From Gamarada debralockiae (lineage: Eukaryota; Ascomycota; Leotiomycetes; Helotiales; Hyphodiscaceae): DNA of 64,000 bases. Each line of letters opens with the position of its first letter. The first letter of the stretch is position 1. Where the stretch lies: positions 51,060 through 115,059 of the forward strand of contig NXFV01000376.1 of assembly GCA_002803225.1 (NCBI GenBank), read 5' to 3'. Below the pieces are notes generated by a model. That model was not told the DNA's origin. It saw only the letters and a program-made list of their open reading frames with translations, and did no database searches. A program made the position numbers and the translations under genes. This document shows, piece by piece, positions 49,012 through 60,667 of the stretch.

Positions 49012-50670
49012 AAGGTTGATTACTAGTGGGGTTTCTGTAAAATAGGACAAAATAAGTACCCGATGTCCCCGAGCTAGTGCAACCCCTGGTGATCCTTGGA
49101 CTTCATTGATGACCGAAATATACCGCCGAGCCCTTCGCGTTATAGTCTGGCTTGGTCCGCCAAAAATCCTCGCGATACACATCTGATACGTTTAAGTTGT
49201 ATCGTATTAACCTTGCACCGCGTAGGCCAAATAGCCAGAACGTCTTCAGAAGCTGTCATAGAATATATGGTTCGGGACGAGGACGAGGAGGAAGCATATA
49301 TTGCCTTGGGTCAGCTTTTTAGTCATCCTTGGTTTGAACGGATTTGGGTTATTCAAGAACTTATCGTTCCTAAGGTTGTCCACGTAATGTACAAGAGTAT
49401 CTGTGTGTCATGGCAGACAATTGCTACTGTTGCGATCAATTTTGAAGGAGATATCTACATTATGGGTCGGTTAGTCGAACATTGTCTGCGAGGGCCACTA
49501 CCAGCAAGGCATCCGATCCCAGAGTTTGGTTCAGTCTTCCTGTGGATACTATTGGCAGCCTAACCTCGCATTGGACAAACGTTGCCTGCATGAACGATCT
49601 ATTTCAAAGAGGAAATTCTTCTCTCGCGATCTACTAATGGCAACGATTTCCTTTAAGAGCAAGATCCAAGAGACAGGGTTTTTGCCCTTCTTGGAATTGC
49701 TTCAGATTCTAAGAAATTAACATTCAAACCGGACTACAAAGATGCCGAGGATCTCGTTTTCTTAAAGACGGCTACAATTATCTTATCTACCAATGATTGG
49801 TCCAGCGTTTATGTACTGCGTGCAGGACGCGGTTATGAACCGGCGAAATCTGGAAAATTGTCACCTCTGCAACACATCGTTCCATCATGGGTGCCAGACT
49901 ACAGCTCAGAAAACTTCTTAGGAGTTCGGACAACATCTTACAGTCAAAATTATCCAAGTCGCAAAGACGAAAGGGTCAAATTCTACATTGATTCTACAAA
50001 AATCTAACTTAGATGTGCTACAGTAGATACGATGCAACATCTTCATCCAAGAGCAAAGGACCTTGAATTATCTACCTTAATGCTTCCGAACAGAGCTGCC
50101 ACGCTCAGATCTGGCTAATTCCACAGTACCTAAAGAATTCTAGATCTGAGGGGAGACGGTTCTATCTTCAAGCCTGGCAGCTCGGGAGAGAACGTCCACT
50201 TGCGCGAAAATTCCAGGCCACATCAGACTAGCAATTTTGGGAGCTCTGTATGGATAGTAATACACATTTCGAGGAGAAAAGCCGCCGCCGTTTCCGCCTT
50301 TCTCCTTGTTAGTGTGCAAGATATTTGAGTTCTTTTACCTAAAAGACTGGAAGGAAATTATGGACATGTTGAACAATAGAGTTAAGTAGGCGCTAGGCGA
50401 AGAAGTTACAATGGATCAGGCCCTTGAAATGGCCATGTTCTTATCGCACAGATATCACAGGTGTATCCTTGCGAGAGCATCCTGCATTACATCTTCGGGC
50501 ATGATAGCGTTGGTACCCTCCATCCCTAAAAGTGGCGACATAATTGTCCACGTGAAAGGAGGGTATGCGCCGCTCCAATCAAGAATTGCTGAACTTATAG
50601 GCGCTTGCTCTGTATATGAGGTCAATGATGTTTACTCTGGCGTTAAATGGGAAGATTTGTTGCTGGTATA
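49012..50670 (+). pseudogene. Decayed HET-domain gene
   Basis: HET-domain phrases occur in order but in different frames. VIVWLGPPK is at about 49140. ALGQLFSHPWFERIWVIQEL and VVHVMYKSICVSWQTIA are in the frame open at 49096-49563. A diverged post-HET region follows (LTFKPDYKDAEDLVFLKTA at about 49710-49770, then LPSWVPDYSSE-like). The conserved C-terminal end is at 50411-50671 (ILARASCITSSGMIALVP, GDIIVHV, YEVNDVYSGVKWEDLLLV). Several frameshifts and stops separate them, and the N-terminal HET block is missing. It lies in an AT-rich, element-bearing region and is clearly non-functional. Confidence 0.8.
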
Positions 50671-52581
50671 GGCATTGCATACTCCTCTCCAAAGAACTCT
50701 GGTTCTAGTATGCACACGGGCAGAGAAAGACATACACAACTTGCAAGCTATTCTATCGCCTTCTTTCTAAAAGGCAATCTCAAATTACCCTAAGCTAGTC
50801 TAATACTCAACAGCCTCATTATTGTAATAAATCATTAGCTTCGCCAGTGTATTGCAGCCGCATAGAACCCTGTTTTTTCCTAACCGCTCTAGTCAGTGCA
50901 TAGGACGTTGTAAGCCATAGCCATATGAAGTAGGTAAAGCCTCGCCACATGGATCCCACAGTGGTCAGGAAGTACACTGGTTATCACGTTCCAAAGACCT
51001 TCCTATCAATACATTTTCGTCACCCACATGAATGTGCCGCCTGCCACGCCCTGGTTGAAAGTCCCAGCTATTCAGGGGCCGGCCCAGCTGTGATAGGAAT
51101 CCATTCATTTCATGAATACAACCTGCACCGGGGACTCCCCTGCTTCTTCAGGGTTAATATGAACGTAGTGCAACCACTTTGTTGGCGCAATCCAACACTG
51201 TGTGAACTTCGCAACAATGAGTGGGTATAGTTATTATCGAATAATTCTCTATCAGGACCCTGTTACCGAGATGACTTGCTTTACCTTGCTTGTATGATTT
51301 AAGCAAACTTTGGCACGGACTTAATATCAACTACCCTCTTGACATAGTCTCACCTTTAAAAGGGCCTTGCAATGTCCAAGAAGCACACTAACTGTCATAC
51401 CGCCTATACCTTTCTATATAATCTTGACAATATGCACAAAATTCTTAGGCATAAGGCTCTGTAGCTTGCACCGGGCTTTCAAATAGGTAGAAATCGTTGC
51501 GAGGTCAACAATGGTGCCAGAACGGGCCACTGTTAAATTCAACTGACTATCTTTTGGAAGAGGCGGCTGTATTCAAGGTAGTAGGCGTAAAAGGAAGTTT
51601 TTAAAATACCTCCGTAGACTCCTACCGATTCTAAAGCAGCCACAAGTGGATCCCTTCCATATGCCTCAGGCTGACTTATGGGGCGCGCTCAGGCTATGCT
51701 CAGGAAGCGTCCCTCGGCTCAGGTCAGAGCAGCGGCTGCTCAGGTCCAAAGACCAAAGTAGACTTTGGAGAGCTCAGTTTTCGTCTGAGGCTATTGTGGT
51801 AGTTTAACACGACTTTATTTCCCCTACCGTAGTAATTGGCAAAGAAGATAATATCTTATGCAGTGTTTGGCGTTTTTGGCGAAGTTAGAATTGGGTCTTA
51901 CCTGGGAATAGCGTCTTAGGCGATTTCGGGTAAAACACCCTATAACACCCAATAATTCCAGCACCTTGAAGCCTGAAGCTCTCTGAATTATAGGCGGCGT
52001 CAAATAAGATAATATCTTATGTGACTTTTTTGCAACTTTTTTCGAAATAGAATAGGCAGAGTAGGCTCTTAACTAACCACTAATCTCTTATGTGCCAATT
52101 ACTCCGGTACTCCTAAAGTTGGTTAGTTAGCGTAGCCGCGTCAACTCAGGCGCTAAGCACCTCCGGCTCAGCAGTGATTGTGGCTTAGTTCGAGCTGAGT
52201 GGTGGCCGATCCACGTGGCTCGTCTTTTTGCTTCGGCCTTGTCTGTGTAACAAGCCAATATCCTCTTCTTATTAGTCAACAGCCAAAAGTGAGTTATCGG
52301 AGATAATCCTTAGCTATTTATACTAGCGCCTCAGACAGGCAAAGTTAAAGAGCTGATCGTCAATGGCCATAGAATCAGTTGAGAATGAGCAGCTAGATAG
52401 CCTGTCAACACTAATGTCGTCGTTGAGTTGCGCCCCGGGGCTGTGGGAGTTTGGCGGCAAACTTGTCTTCTCGATAGAAACCCCATAAAGATGACTTCGA
52501 CCCCGTCGGTTATTTCCGACAGATTCTCGAACTTTCCAAATATTTTGTGGTTAACTCACGTTGAGCAACTTAAGACTCGAG
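50671..52581. other. Intergenic, repeat-derived in part
   Basis: No gene recognised. It contains a pair of related segments around 51835-52110 (separate entry) and a stretch rich in CTCAGG words (51660-51790). The last few hundred bases are the promoter of the secreted protein gene. Confidence 0.4.
51845..52021. repeat. Two copies of a palindromic 16-mer in diverged repeats
   Basis: AAGATAATATCTTATG occurs at 51845-51860 and again at 52006-52021. The following about 100 bases are loosely alike, so the pair looks like two old copies of a 160-nt unit. Confidence 0.55.
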
Positions 52582-54103
52582 ATGACTATCTCTACATTTT
52601 TATTCTTCCTCCTTGCTGCTTGCATCATGCATGCTCAGAGTCAGCTCACACAACAATGTCCTACATTCTATGACGGCATGGTCCCTTGCGAATATATTAA
52701 TAACTACGGGTTCCCTTTGGCAACCAGCCAAACAAATGTAGCAGCTGCTTGCTCATATCATGGATGTGCCAGTTATACCAACACGAGGAGAATCTTACAA
52801 CTTGCTTCTCAGGCTTCTGATACTGCCATATCTGTCTACTCAAAATTTGCCACCCTTCCCGCTTCTGTCCTATTCTGGCCTGTCAACAACGGAAAAGGTC
52901 TAGCTAATACGTGGACCGTTGACGGTGTCTGCATCACTCACCTATACATTGATCAACTCTCGAGGCAGACAGACGCCAAGATATTACAGTCAATTGCCCA
53001 CGAATTATACCACTGTGTTCAAGAACTGGCAATTACCTTTCCCACTGGACGACGCTCCGGATCTTGGTGGATTGAAGGCACAGCAGAATATGTATGCATG
53101 TTTTTTAAGTTCTAATTTCTTGATGTAGATGTAATTCTGAATTGTTAGATATCTATGTAATGTAGACTGTCTCAAAATCCTTGAAATATGCCTTTCATTT
53201 TTGTTTTCCCCAAGATTAAGCAGAGCTAATTCCGAGATCTTTCAGATGTCTACTGTTGTCTATCCCACGGCCGACGAGACTGTCTTTGATCAACAATATA
53301 TCGAAACTGACCCGCTCTACATACAACATTATTATGCCAACATTTTCTTTGCATCCATGGGAATGGACGTCGCCGCAGCAGGTGTCAATACTTGGATGAA
53401 GAGCCAGATAATCGCAACAGATATTGGAGCTGAGAGAACCCGGCTCTCTCAACTGGCTGATTTTAGCGACATATATCAAACCTTTGCAGAGAGGTACGCA
53501 CTTGGAACCATTGATTGTCCGCCTCCCGTATCTACACCGGTTCCCATCAATCTTTTCGCTCCCAAATCACAAGGCACCGTACTCCCATCTACCACATTCA
53601 CACTTTCTATGCGGCCTTTCGCACTTGGTGGTACCTTTTTCACGCTCAATCCTGGTCAGAATGTGCAGATATATTACACCACACAGTCCGACGGAGTTAC
53701 GCTTATGTATCGGAACATCGAAGACAAAGGCTTCAGTACATTGTTTACAAATCAGCAATCGCTTGAAGAAACGACCATAATGATCCCATGTAACGGGGAC
53801 GCCGTGACCATCGAAATCCTGATGACATCCACCGATGATGCCGACAAGGTCAGCGCAGACGTCACTATCGACCAGATAGCAGATCTTCAACGCCGCCAGG
53901 GCTGCGTTGCCCAGTCATCGACCTCGCCCGCATCGCCTCCTCCACAGACCGGTTGCAGCACAGTTGGATCTTCCCTTGGTTCGGACGCGACTCCGTGCTT
54001 CTCTGGTCCCGCAGCGTCCTACGGTAACAATTGTTTCTACGGCGTATCCTGCTGGCCAACTGCATGGACGTCTATATATAGCACATTCGCGGTACAATCA
54101 TAG
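52582..54103 (+). CDS. Secreted HExxH metallopeptidase-like protein
   Basis: Two exons (52582-53091 and 53246-54103), 455 aa. A classic signal peptide (MTISTFLFFLLAACIMHAQS) is followed by a Cys-containing domain. IAHELYHCVQ (about residue 139) has the zinc-binding HExxH motif. The downstream WWIEGTAEY supplies a glutamate about 20 residues later, the gluzincin-type third ligand, which suggests an extracellular zinc peptidase of the MA clan. The second exon carries a beta-rich domain (LSMRPFALGGTFFTLNPGQN, VQIYYTTQSDGVTLMYRN). A Cys/Ser/Pro-rich tail follows (SPASPPPQTGCSTVG). The stop TAG (54101-54103) is directly followed by 60 more open codons in the same frame. The exact splice acceptor (53245) was chosen for phase and branch-site distance. 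The substrate is unknown. Confidence 0.75.
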
Positions 54104-54286
54104 TCTGCACTTTGTGGTTCGTTGAATGCTTGCTCGATTAGTACAGCAAGTAACCCGGAAGATTATGGATATTTATCTATGTTTGAGGTACATTGCTCTG
54201 CTTGTGGAGTTGCCTCTGTAACTAGTGTTGCTTCTCCTACAGCTCCTACATCTACTATGGCTACTACAACTAGTAGCGTAAACTAG
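54104..54286 (+). other. Open in-frame extension after the TAG of the secreted protein
   Basis: Sixty codons in the same frame as the secreted protein, beginning SALCGSLNACS and ending in a Thr/Ser-rich tail (TMATTTSSVN) with a stop at 54284-54286. It holds four cysteines (ALC, NAC, HCSAC) that continue the Cys pattern of the upstream tail. This looks like the original C-terminus cut off by one nonsense change. Confidence 0.6.
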
Positions 54287-56291
54287 ACACCCCTAAATTA
54301 GAAGGCATGTAGTAACTACACGGTGGAGTGGGATTGTCGGGTTTAAGGTTGAAAATGAAGCGGAGGTGGAGGTAATCAAAGCTGATTTGGAGGTGTCTGT
54401 ACTTGGGCAATAGTCGATGGAACTCATGATACCTTTAGACTTGCAATTATGCGCCGACCAGTAGCCAGACGTCTCTTGAAGGTGCTCACGCCATAATTCG
54501 CAAATGAGACTCATGCTCATGCTATGCCTCTTTTTATCTTTCTTCGAGATTGAGGTATCTATAAGCGAGTGCGAAACTTCAATGGGCAAGAGAAACATTT
54601 CTTTCGAAAGATCCTGCCTGTCGTGGCTCGTACGGATGGCCCGTACGGCTAGGGGAGCTAGGGAGTTGGTTGCTAGGCAACACAGCGGTCGCTAGCGTGT
54701 TGATCATAGGTTTATACGAGCTCAGGAAGCTCAAATCCTTCTTTCCTTTTTTTTTTTTTTTTTAGCTTTGAATAGTCGTAATTAAACCTATTCTATCTTG
54801 CCTTCCAGGCCCTGGATTTGGATTCGTGACACTGTCCAGTTCCGAGAGGGGCCTCAATCTGAGTCGACTCGTTTAAGCGTTTAAGAGCGCTGATTAAGCA
54901 AGGCTTCAAAGCCTTTATTCAACCTCTTGCTGCATTTACGTCGCACTTTAATTTTTTTTCTCTTCGAATACTGCTCTTTTCGCCCAAATTGGTATTCAGG
55001 GGTATTTCAGGGGTATTAGAGGAGGCCTGTTTGTAAGGCCTACCTCTAAATAAAGTCACTCCTCCCTCTAATTCTACACTCTTATAGTAAAGAGAACTTA
55101 CGACATTGTGATGGCGCTTATCTAATGCTAAGCCCTGGCTTAACAAATACATCTCCCTTAGTTGTAACAACCTTGGAGGAGTTGTGCCTGAGGTCTAAGG
55201 CTTTAAGGCGCTCGCATTTTCCGAGATCACGTGTGGCACTTAAATGTCAAAACACTTACTCTATTACAACATTTTTCAAAGAAGGAAAAGTATACTAGTA
55301 GATTCTAATCCTTGATATCAAATGCGATTCATCTCAATTGTAGCGTGATCTTCGTAGTTCGCCTCTTCGTATATCTCAATACCGAAGTGCAACTGCTGGT
55401 CCCCTCCAAAGAAATTTGCCATGTAGTACTTTCGCGTTCACCAAGCTGTCTCCATCTTCATTCTCCAACGTCTCTCTGAAATTTCACAATCACGCAACCA
55501 CAACATCAAGGAAAAGACTGATGCACAATACTAGGATGCAATATCGAGCTCATTCTTACTGGGTACAGACACGACACGAGATCCTCTGTTTATTATGTCG
55601 CGTCAAGCTCTGACCGGGGACGTGAGCCGACCGCAGCAAAGGCTGCGCCCCTTTTGAGATGCGCTACGATATCCAAGTGACAGGTTTCACTTAGTCGCTG
55701 CAGCAACTGTGGAGACACATATGTACCAATACAGCAAGTGCTGTAATAAGCTTTGAAGTCCCTTAGATTTTGACATAATTTTGCAGGCTGCAGCGATTGG
55801 GTACTGCAAAAGCTCGTAAGGGAAGCCATTATTTTACGGTGTTATTTACCTCTGGACTGAAACCCGTGTGCCCTCAGCCAAACTCCCCGCGGCAGTTGAG
55901 GGGTAAAATCTCCCAGACAACGCCAAAAGGTGCTGTGCACGTGACTGGAAGGATTGCATCCCTGTCGAACCTCCTTCCTTGACTGGTTGATCCTTCCAAT
56001 TCGATACGACCATATATCTTGGCGCAGACTCCATGCGCCGTCCAGGCTCAGGCAACAGAATATCAATCGTTCCTGTTCGCTCTTTCTTATCCACAAACTT
56101 ATCGTGTCAACAGCACGCCACGCGTTCACAGCATTGAAGCAAAGTTGCTTTGACCTGTGCCTCTTTCATTCTCTATGTTCTCTGTCAAGTATTTTATGGA
56201 AGAGGGATTTAAGTTCATCATACCACCACCGAAATACCATCCCTTTCCAAACCTCCTCCCGGTTCTCGATCCATCATTTTTGTCGGAAAAA
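54287..56291. other. Intergenic with poly-T tract
   Basis: A run of about 19 T near 54746-54764 ending in AG may mark the tail of a retroposed element on the minus strand. The region 54900-55260 has a repeat-like feel without an identifiable element. No gene. Upstream in-frame ATGs of the next gene (56175, 56196) lie here. Confidence 0.4.
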
Positions 56292-57099
56292 ATGGCTGCA
56301 GAAACTTCCTTCCACCGTCTCCCAGAGGACAACCGTCCTTCCATGGACTCAATCCCTGGCGATGACCAACGTCTTCTCGACACAGATTCACTCTACGACG
56401 GCGACTCACCTCCTCCAAAGAAAAGACACAACCTCAAGTTCTCCTACCACCCCACATCCTATATCCGTCTGGTGGTTCTCTGCCTTTATATTAGTGCATT
56501 CGCCGTATTCATCGCTTCCAGACATGGCAAAGCAATCCCCGCAATCATATTCCTGGGCTTCGCTATTATAAGACAGATCACTATTTTGTACTTCCACCTC
56601 ATCGACCATTGCTTTATCCGCATTCACATTGAGATCGTGGGACGAAAAGCATCTACGGGGAACTCCAAGCCCAAGGGGGAGCGTCCAGATTGGCTCAAGC
56701 AACGTCGAGTTCAGCTTGCCATCGACTGGCTCATCCTCATTTTTTTAATCATTACCTCGTGTATCGCTCAAATTGGCAACCGCAGCGGGTGGTATTCATG
56801 GCTTCCCAGCTTGGTGATGCCAGGATGCATTATCTGTTGGGTCGCAATGTAAGTCCCTTCTCAACTTATGGTTGTCTAGATGATTGACTTCTTTCAGTCC
56901 ACTTCACGCTCTATCGAGTGTCGACATGGGAAAGCCCAACAGAATCACCTTCTCTAATGCTGTGTCTTTTGATATGAGCAGAGATAAAGACAGTGATGAC
57001 ACGACACCGCCGAGAGTCTACAGGGATGTTGAAGCTTCGGGCGGGCTTCACGGAGATATGACGCGAAAGACCGGTGCGGACTCGCCTCCAATGATCTGA
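56292..57099 (+). CDS. Four-pass membrane protein of unknown function
   Basis: Two exons (56292-56848 and 56898-57099), 252 aa. An acidic, Pro-rich cytosolic-looking N-terminus (about 60 residues, DDQRLLDTDSLYDGDSPPP) precedes four hydrophobic segments: YIRLVVLCLYISAFAVFIA, AIPAIIFLGFAIIRQITIL, IDWLILIFLIITSCIAQIG and LPSLVMPGCIICWVAI. A basic loop (GRKASTGNSKPKGERPDWLKQRR) lies between helices 2 and 3, and the tail is soluble. I do not recognise the family; similar four-helix proteins are common fungal hypotheticals. ATG 56292 (AAAAATGGC context) is preferred; earlier in-frame ATGs at 56175 and 56196 would add a non-typical leader. Confidence 0.75.
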
Positions 57100-57711
57100 A
57101 TGCCGGCCGGTGGGGGAGCTGTATGTGGGGCAACGATCATCGTCACGGAGCTCGGGCGACATCAAAAAACAATGTTAAGGGGTGGGGTGAGCGATGAATG
57201 GCAGGAACGGATCTCGAAATTGTCCAGAAATGCGTGCTACAGATCCTCCTCTAGATGGGGCGGGAGTCGGACGGGATTGCTCGGTATATGGAGTCTTTAC
57301 TTTACTTTATAGTCATCATGACATGATTGTACAATCTATTGCCATGTATTGTACGAATACAACCTGGTACCTAGACAGATTGTTTGGAAGGGATCTGGTT
57401 TCCATTCTCCAATATCATCACGTGACCTGGCAAAATTGGCAACCGCTCAGTGTTTGCTCATGCTCTTGAACTCGCTCTCGGCAGTCTAATTTCGGTTGGG
57501 GAACCCAGCACTGAATCCAATTTTGGATTCACGTTGCGAGTTCTCTGAATCACCGCCACCGCCCTTGCGACGCCAAGGCTCGAGGCTGCGCATAAGCCTC
57601 GCAACGTCATACAAACGCCTGTGCGTTTGACCTACCCATCTTTATCAACAACACGACGTTCTCGAGCTCTTCTATCTTCAAACCACCCCAAAATGATTTA
57701 AAGAAGAATAT
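57100..57711 (+). promoter_or_regulatory. Promoter of the PXB-like gene with a two-codon uORF
   Basis: No gene. Just before the start of the next CDS an ATG-ATT-TAA mini-ORF lies at 57693-57701, 10 nt upstream of ATG 57712, which could lower translation if it is in the transcript. The rest shows no recognisable feature. Confidence 0.4.
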
Positions 57712-59850
57712 ATGATGGGAAATCCCTTATCGCCCGCCCAGTCGGCAGCGCTGTTCGATATTCTGTCGCATCACAACACGTATGCCGAAATTCGGGACTT
57801 CAGGATTCCTGGAAGCCTCGACCATTACGGCCCCCCTTTCACAGCCGAGGCGGGGAAACCCTCCACGACCCCAGCGCTACAAAGCTTGGTCTCGAAGTTC
57901 ATCCTCAAACTTCCAGGCCTAAAAGATGCATCAGTGGACTTCTGGAAAGTTCAGATCCAAGACATCATCCAGGAACTGGAAGTCGCAAATCTGAGCGAGA
58001 GTTACGACAAAGGAATCGTCGGAACTCGAAAGACAGTCGCGACTGCCATATCAGCACTGATCGAATACCCCGTTCGCGGTACAGTAGGAGGCTTCTCGAA
58101 AGTTCAGGATGCGAGCCATCAGTATGACCTGTCCAAAGCCGAGGACCTGTCGATGGCGTTTAGGAATTTGATGGATGAGATTATCTATGGCGACATTCTC
58201 GAGAGATTGGTGGAGAAGACTGCTGAGACGGATAAGCTGGCTGATCATGAACCTCTGATCCAAGCTGCGCATGAATTTTTGCTTATCAAGTGAGCTTTTG
58301 TCAGCGTTCTCAGCGGAACACGTGGGGGTACATCGTGCTGATCTTAATAGTGTTGCATCTTTCATGCATTATTTCCTCATATTGTCACCGAAAGGGCAAT
58401 ATTTGCTCAAATTGGTCGCAAATGCCAATAGACTGGTTCCGTACCTCGTTATTAGACAGACATTGAAGATCGGAAATGTGGCTTCGATGATTAGCGCCAT
58501 GATGAAGATCATTTTGGCGAAAATGAGCGTCACCAGCGTTACCAACTGGATGGGTTTGACGCGGGGCGATGATGAGGGCATGAATTTAATGCAGCAGTGA
58601 GTCTCAAACCAAATATCTAAAGTGGGAAGGCTGATCTTTTCCAGAATCATATCAACTGTCTTGAGTTGGGACAACCGCGACTTTGAAAGCCGAGCTTCGA
58701 AGATCGACAACGAAAAGGCCTTGAGCAAGGACCAACTTCAATGTCTCAGAGAGTATTCAACCAAACCACGAGAAGAACAAGAAGCAATACGACAATACAG
58801 TGGTATGGATGCTTTCAACGTTTGGACCAATCCGACTGACGAAGAGTAGAACAAAGCTCCACTTCAATCATCATCTCCATTCTGTCATCCTCGTCTCTCC
58901 CAACAGATCTCTCCGAATCAACCCACAAATCAGCGCTCCAGTACCTCTCCTGCCACCTCTCCATCCGCGATCGCAAAGAGATCATCCGAGTCCTCTGCCA
59001 CAGTAAACCAGACCACGTCACAACAGCCGTCCGTACCGCAGTTTCCGCGTACGAACCCGTCATTAGGAATATCCACAATGCGGTAGACCTTTCAGACACC
59101 GTATCCGACTTCGAAGCCTTCCTTCGAGACACTCTCAAGATGGCGAGGATCCAACCACCAGGAAAAGACGGCGAAACAACCATCCCGACAGTCGGAGACT
59201 TCGTCCAGCTGCTGAAGAAGCACCAATATTCGTGTCATAAGTTCCTGCATCAATGTTGCAAGAATGGGAAAGAATTGATAGGATGGTATTTGGAGTGGGC
59301 GACGGAAGCAGCTTCACACTTCCGGCGAGATGTTCCTTCATCGGATTGGAAAATCAAAGATGCAGGAGACCTTACTGAACCCTTGAACGATCTCTTCTCG
59401 AACCTATCGAAAGAACAACAAGAGAAAATATTCCCGGTTCTTGATCAGCAAATCAAGTATCTAGATGAAATGCACGCCTCCTCCCAGAGACGACTGGATG
59501 CAGTTCTCAAATCGCCTCCATCGAAGAACCCCGCAATCGCGAAAGTTCTCGCTTCCTCATCAAATAGCTCGAGTCGCGCATCGTCTCCAGTTCGAAGTGG
59601 CGCACAAACTCCTCTAGTCGTACCTTCCCAAGACCCATCACCAGATCCCGGACCTGGCGCATATCTGGCGCGGTGGGAAAGCCTCTTAGATAATACACCT
59701 ATCACGCCACTCTTAACAACAGGCAAAACGGGAAAAGCAGAGAGCAAGGATGTGGTAGCCACTAACGATCGGCCAGATCCAGAAGTTGTGATTGAGGCTA
59801 TGGGGAAGGATTTCAGGGTATTGTTGGGGAAGCAGGGCCTTTATTGGTGA
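57712..59850 (+). CDS. PXB/DUF3818-like lipid-associated protein lacking a PX domain
   Basis: Four exons (57712-58289, 58351-58596, 58645-58802, 58847-59850), 661 aa; the introns are 44-61 nt and all keep frame. The N-terminus (LSPAQSAALFDILSHHNTYAE, GSLDHYGPPF) resembles the PX-associated domain found in fungal PX proteins of the YPR097W type. A long helical domain follows (VASFMHYFLILSPKGQYLLKL, LVIRQTLKIGNVASMI, CLREYSTKPREEQ, VLCHSKPDHVTTAV, FLRDTLKM, FVQLLKKHQYSCHKFLHQ). The Ser/Pro-rich C-terminal part is disordered. No phosphoinositide-binding PX fold is visible, so either it is absent in this paralogue or I miss it. The last splice (58803-58846) rests on frame logic alone; without it the protein would end at 58849. 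Confidence 0.7.
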
Positions 59851-60667
59851 TGATCTACAAGCTACAACATAGATATACATTCCGAAATGCGATTGTTTCT
59901 CTCAAAGACTTGTTGCACAGATTACATGCCGGCAACGAGGTATTGATAAGGTGCTTCGCGTGATTCGTCTCGACCAGTGGCTCGAGGTATCTTTCCGACA
60001 TGCCGTGAGACGAAATGGTCAAAAGCACCTGACTTATGCCTCAGCAATCAATTGAACAGCACCTTGGTAACGTCTCCTCCCTTGAACCAATCTTCGGTTA
60101 CAATCTCACCCATGCCTAGTAATTTGTACCTAGTAATTTGTACCTAGTCATTTGTACCTAGTCATTTGTACCTAGTCATTTGTACCTAGTCATTTGTACC
60201 TAGTCATTTGTACCTGCGATACGGCGACTTCCCTACTCCTTCTATGATCAACACGTTATGAGTGTTTCTCTTCATCCACTGCTTCAGGATTATCCGATAT
60301 TTGTACAGCAAACAGAGTCCTCTGGCTAGATGATTCTTCTCTCTGTGGCTCATCAAACACTGCCCAGCCAATTTCCACTGCAATCCTTCACATCGGCACT
60401 TGTAACAGCAGACAGCAGATGCGGCTCTCATGAAGTCTCTGTCGTAGGCTAGATTGAATGTAACTAGGCGTTCATGTTCACTTTCATCTGTCAGCCGTTT
60501 GGATCGAGTAATTGGCTTCGTCCGAGTGGTGTGAGAGAGTGGGTTGGACTAGCCATTGATGAAGGCAACTGGACGGGCATTTCGAATCCAGCTCTCCCAT
60601 CTGACGGGCCTGTCTATACTTGCCTATGACTATCTCGGTGCTAAGTTCTCAATTCTGCATCCGGATG
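59851..60667. other. Intergenic with a 14-nt tandem repeat
   Basis: No gene. The only structure is the tandem array at 60116-60213. Confidence 0.45.
60116..60213. repeat. Tandem repeat, 7 copies of a 14-mer
   Basis: Seven head-to-tail copies of CTAGTCATTTGTAC; the first two have A instead of C at position 6. All other positions are identical, so the array is young. A single related phrase (CTAGTACCTAGTCATTGG) lies at about 12721. Confidence 0.95.

Noticed and set aside
54919..55170. 83-codon minus-strand ORF near the poly-T tract
   Set aside because: Might derive from a transposon, but no reverse transcriptase, integrase or transposase motif is visible.
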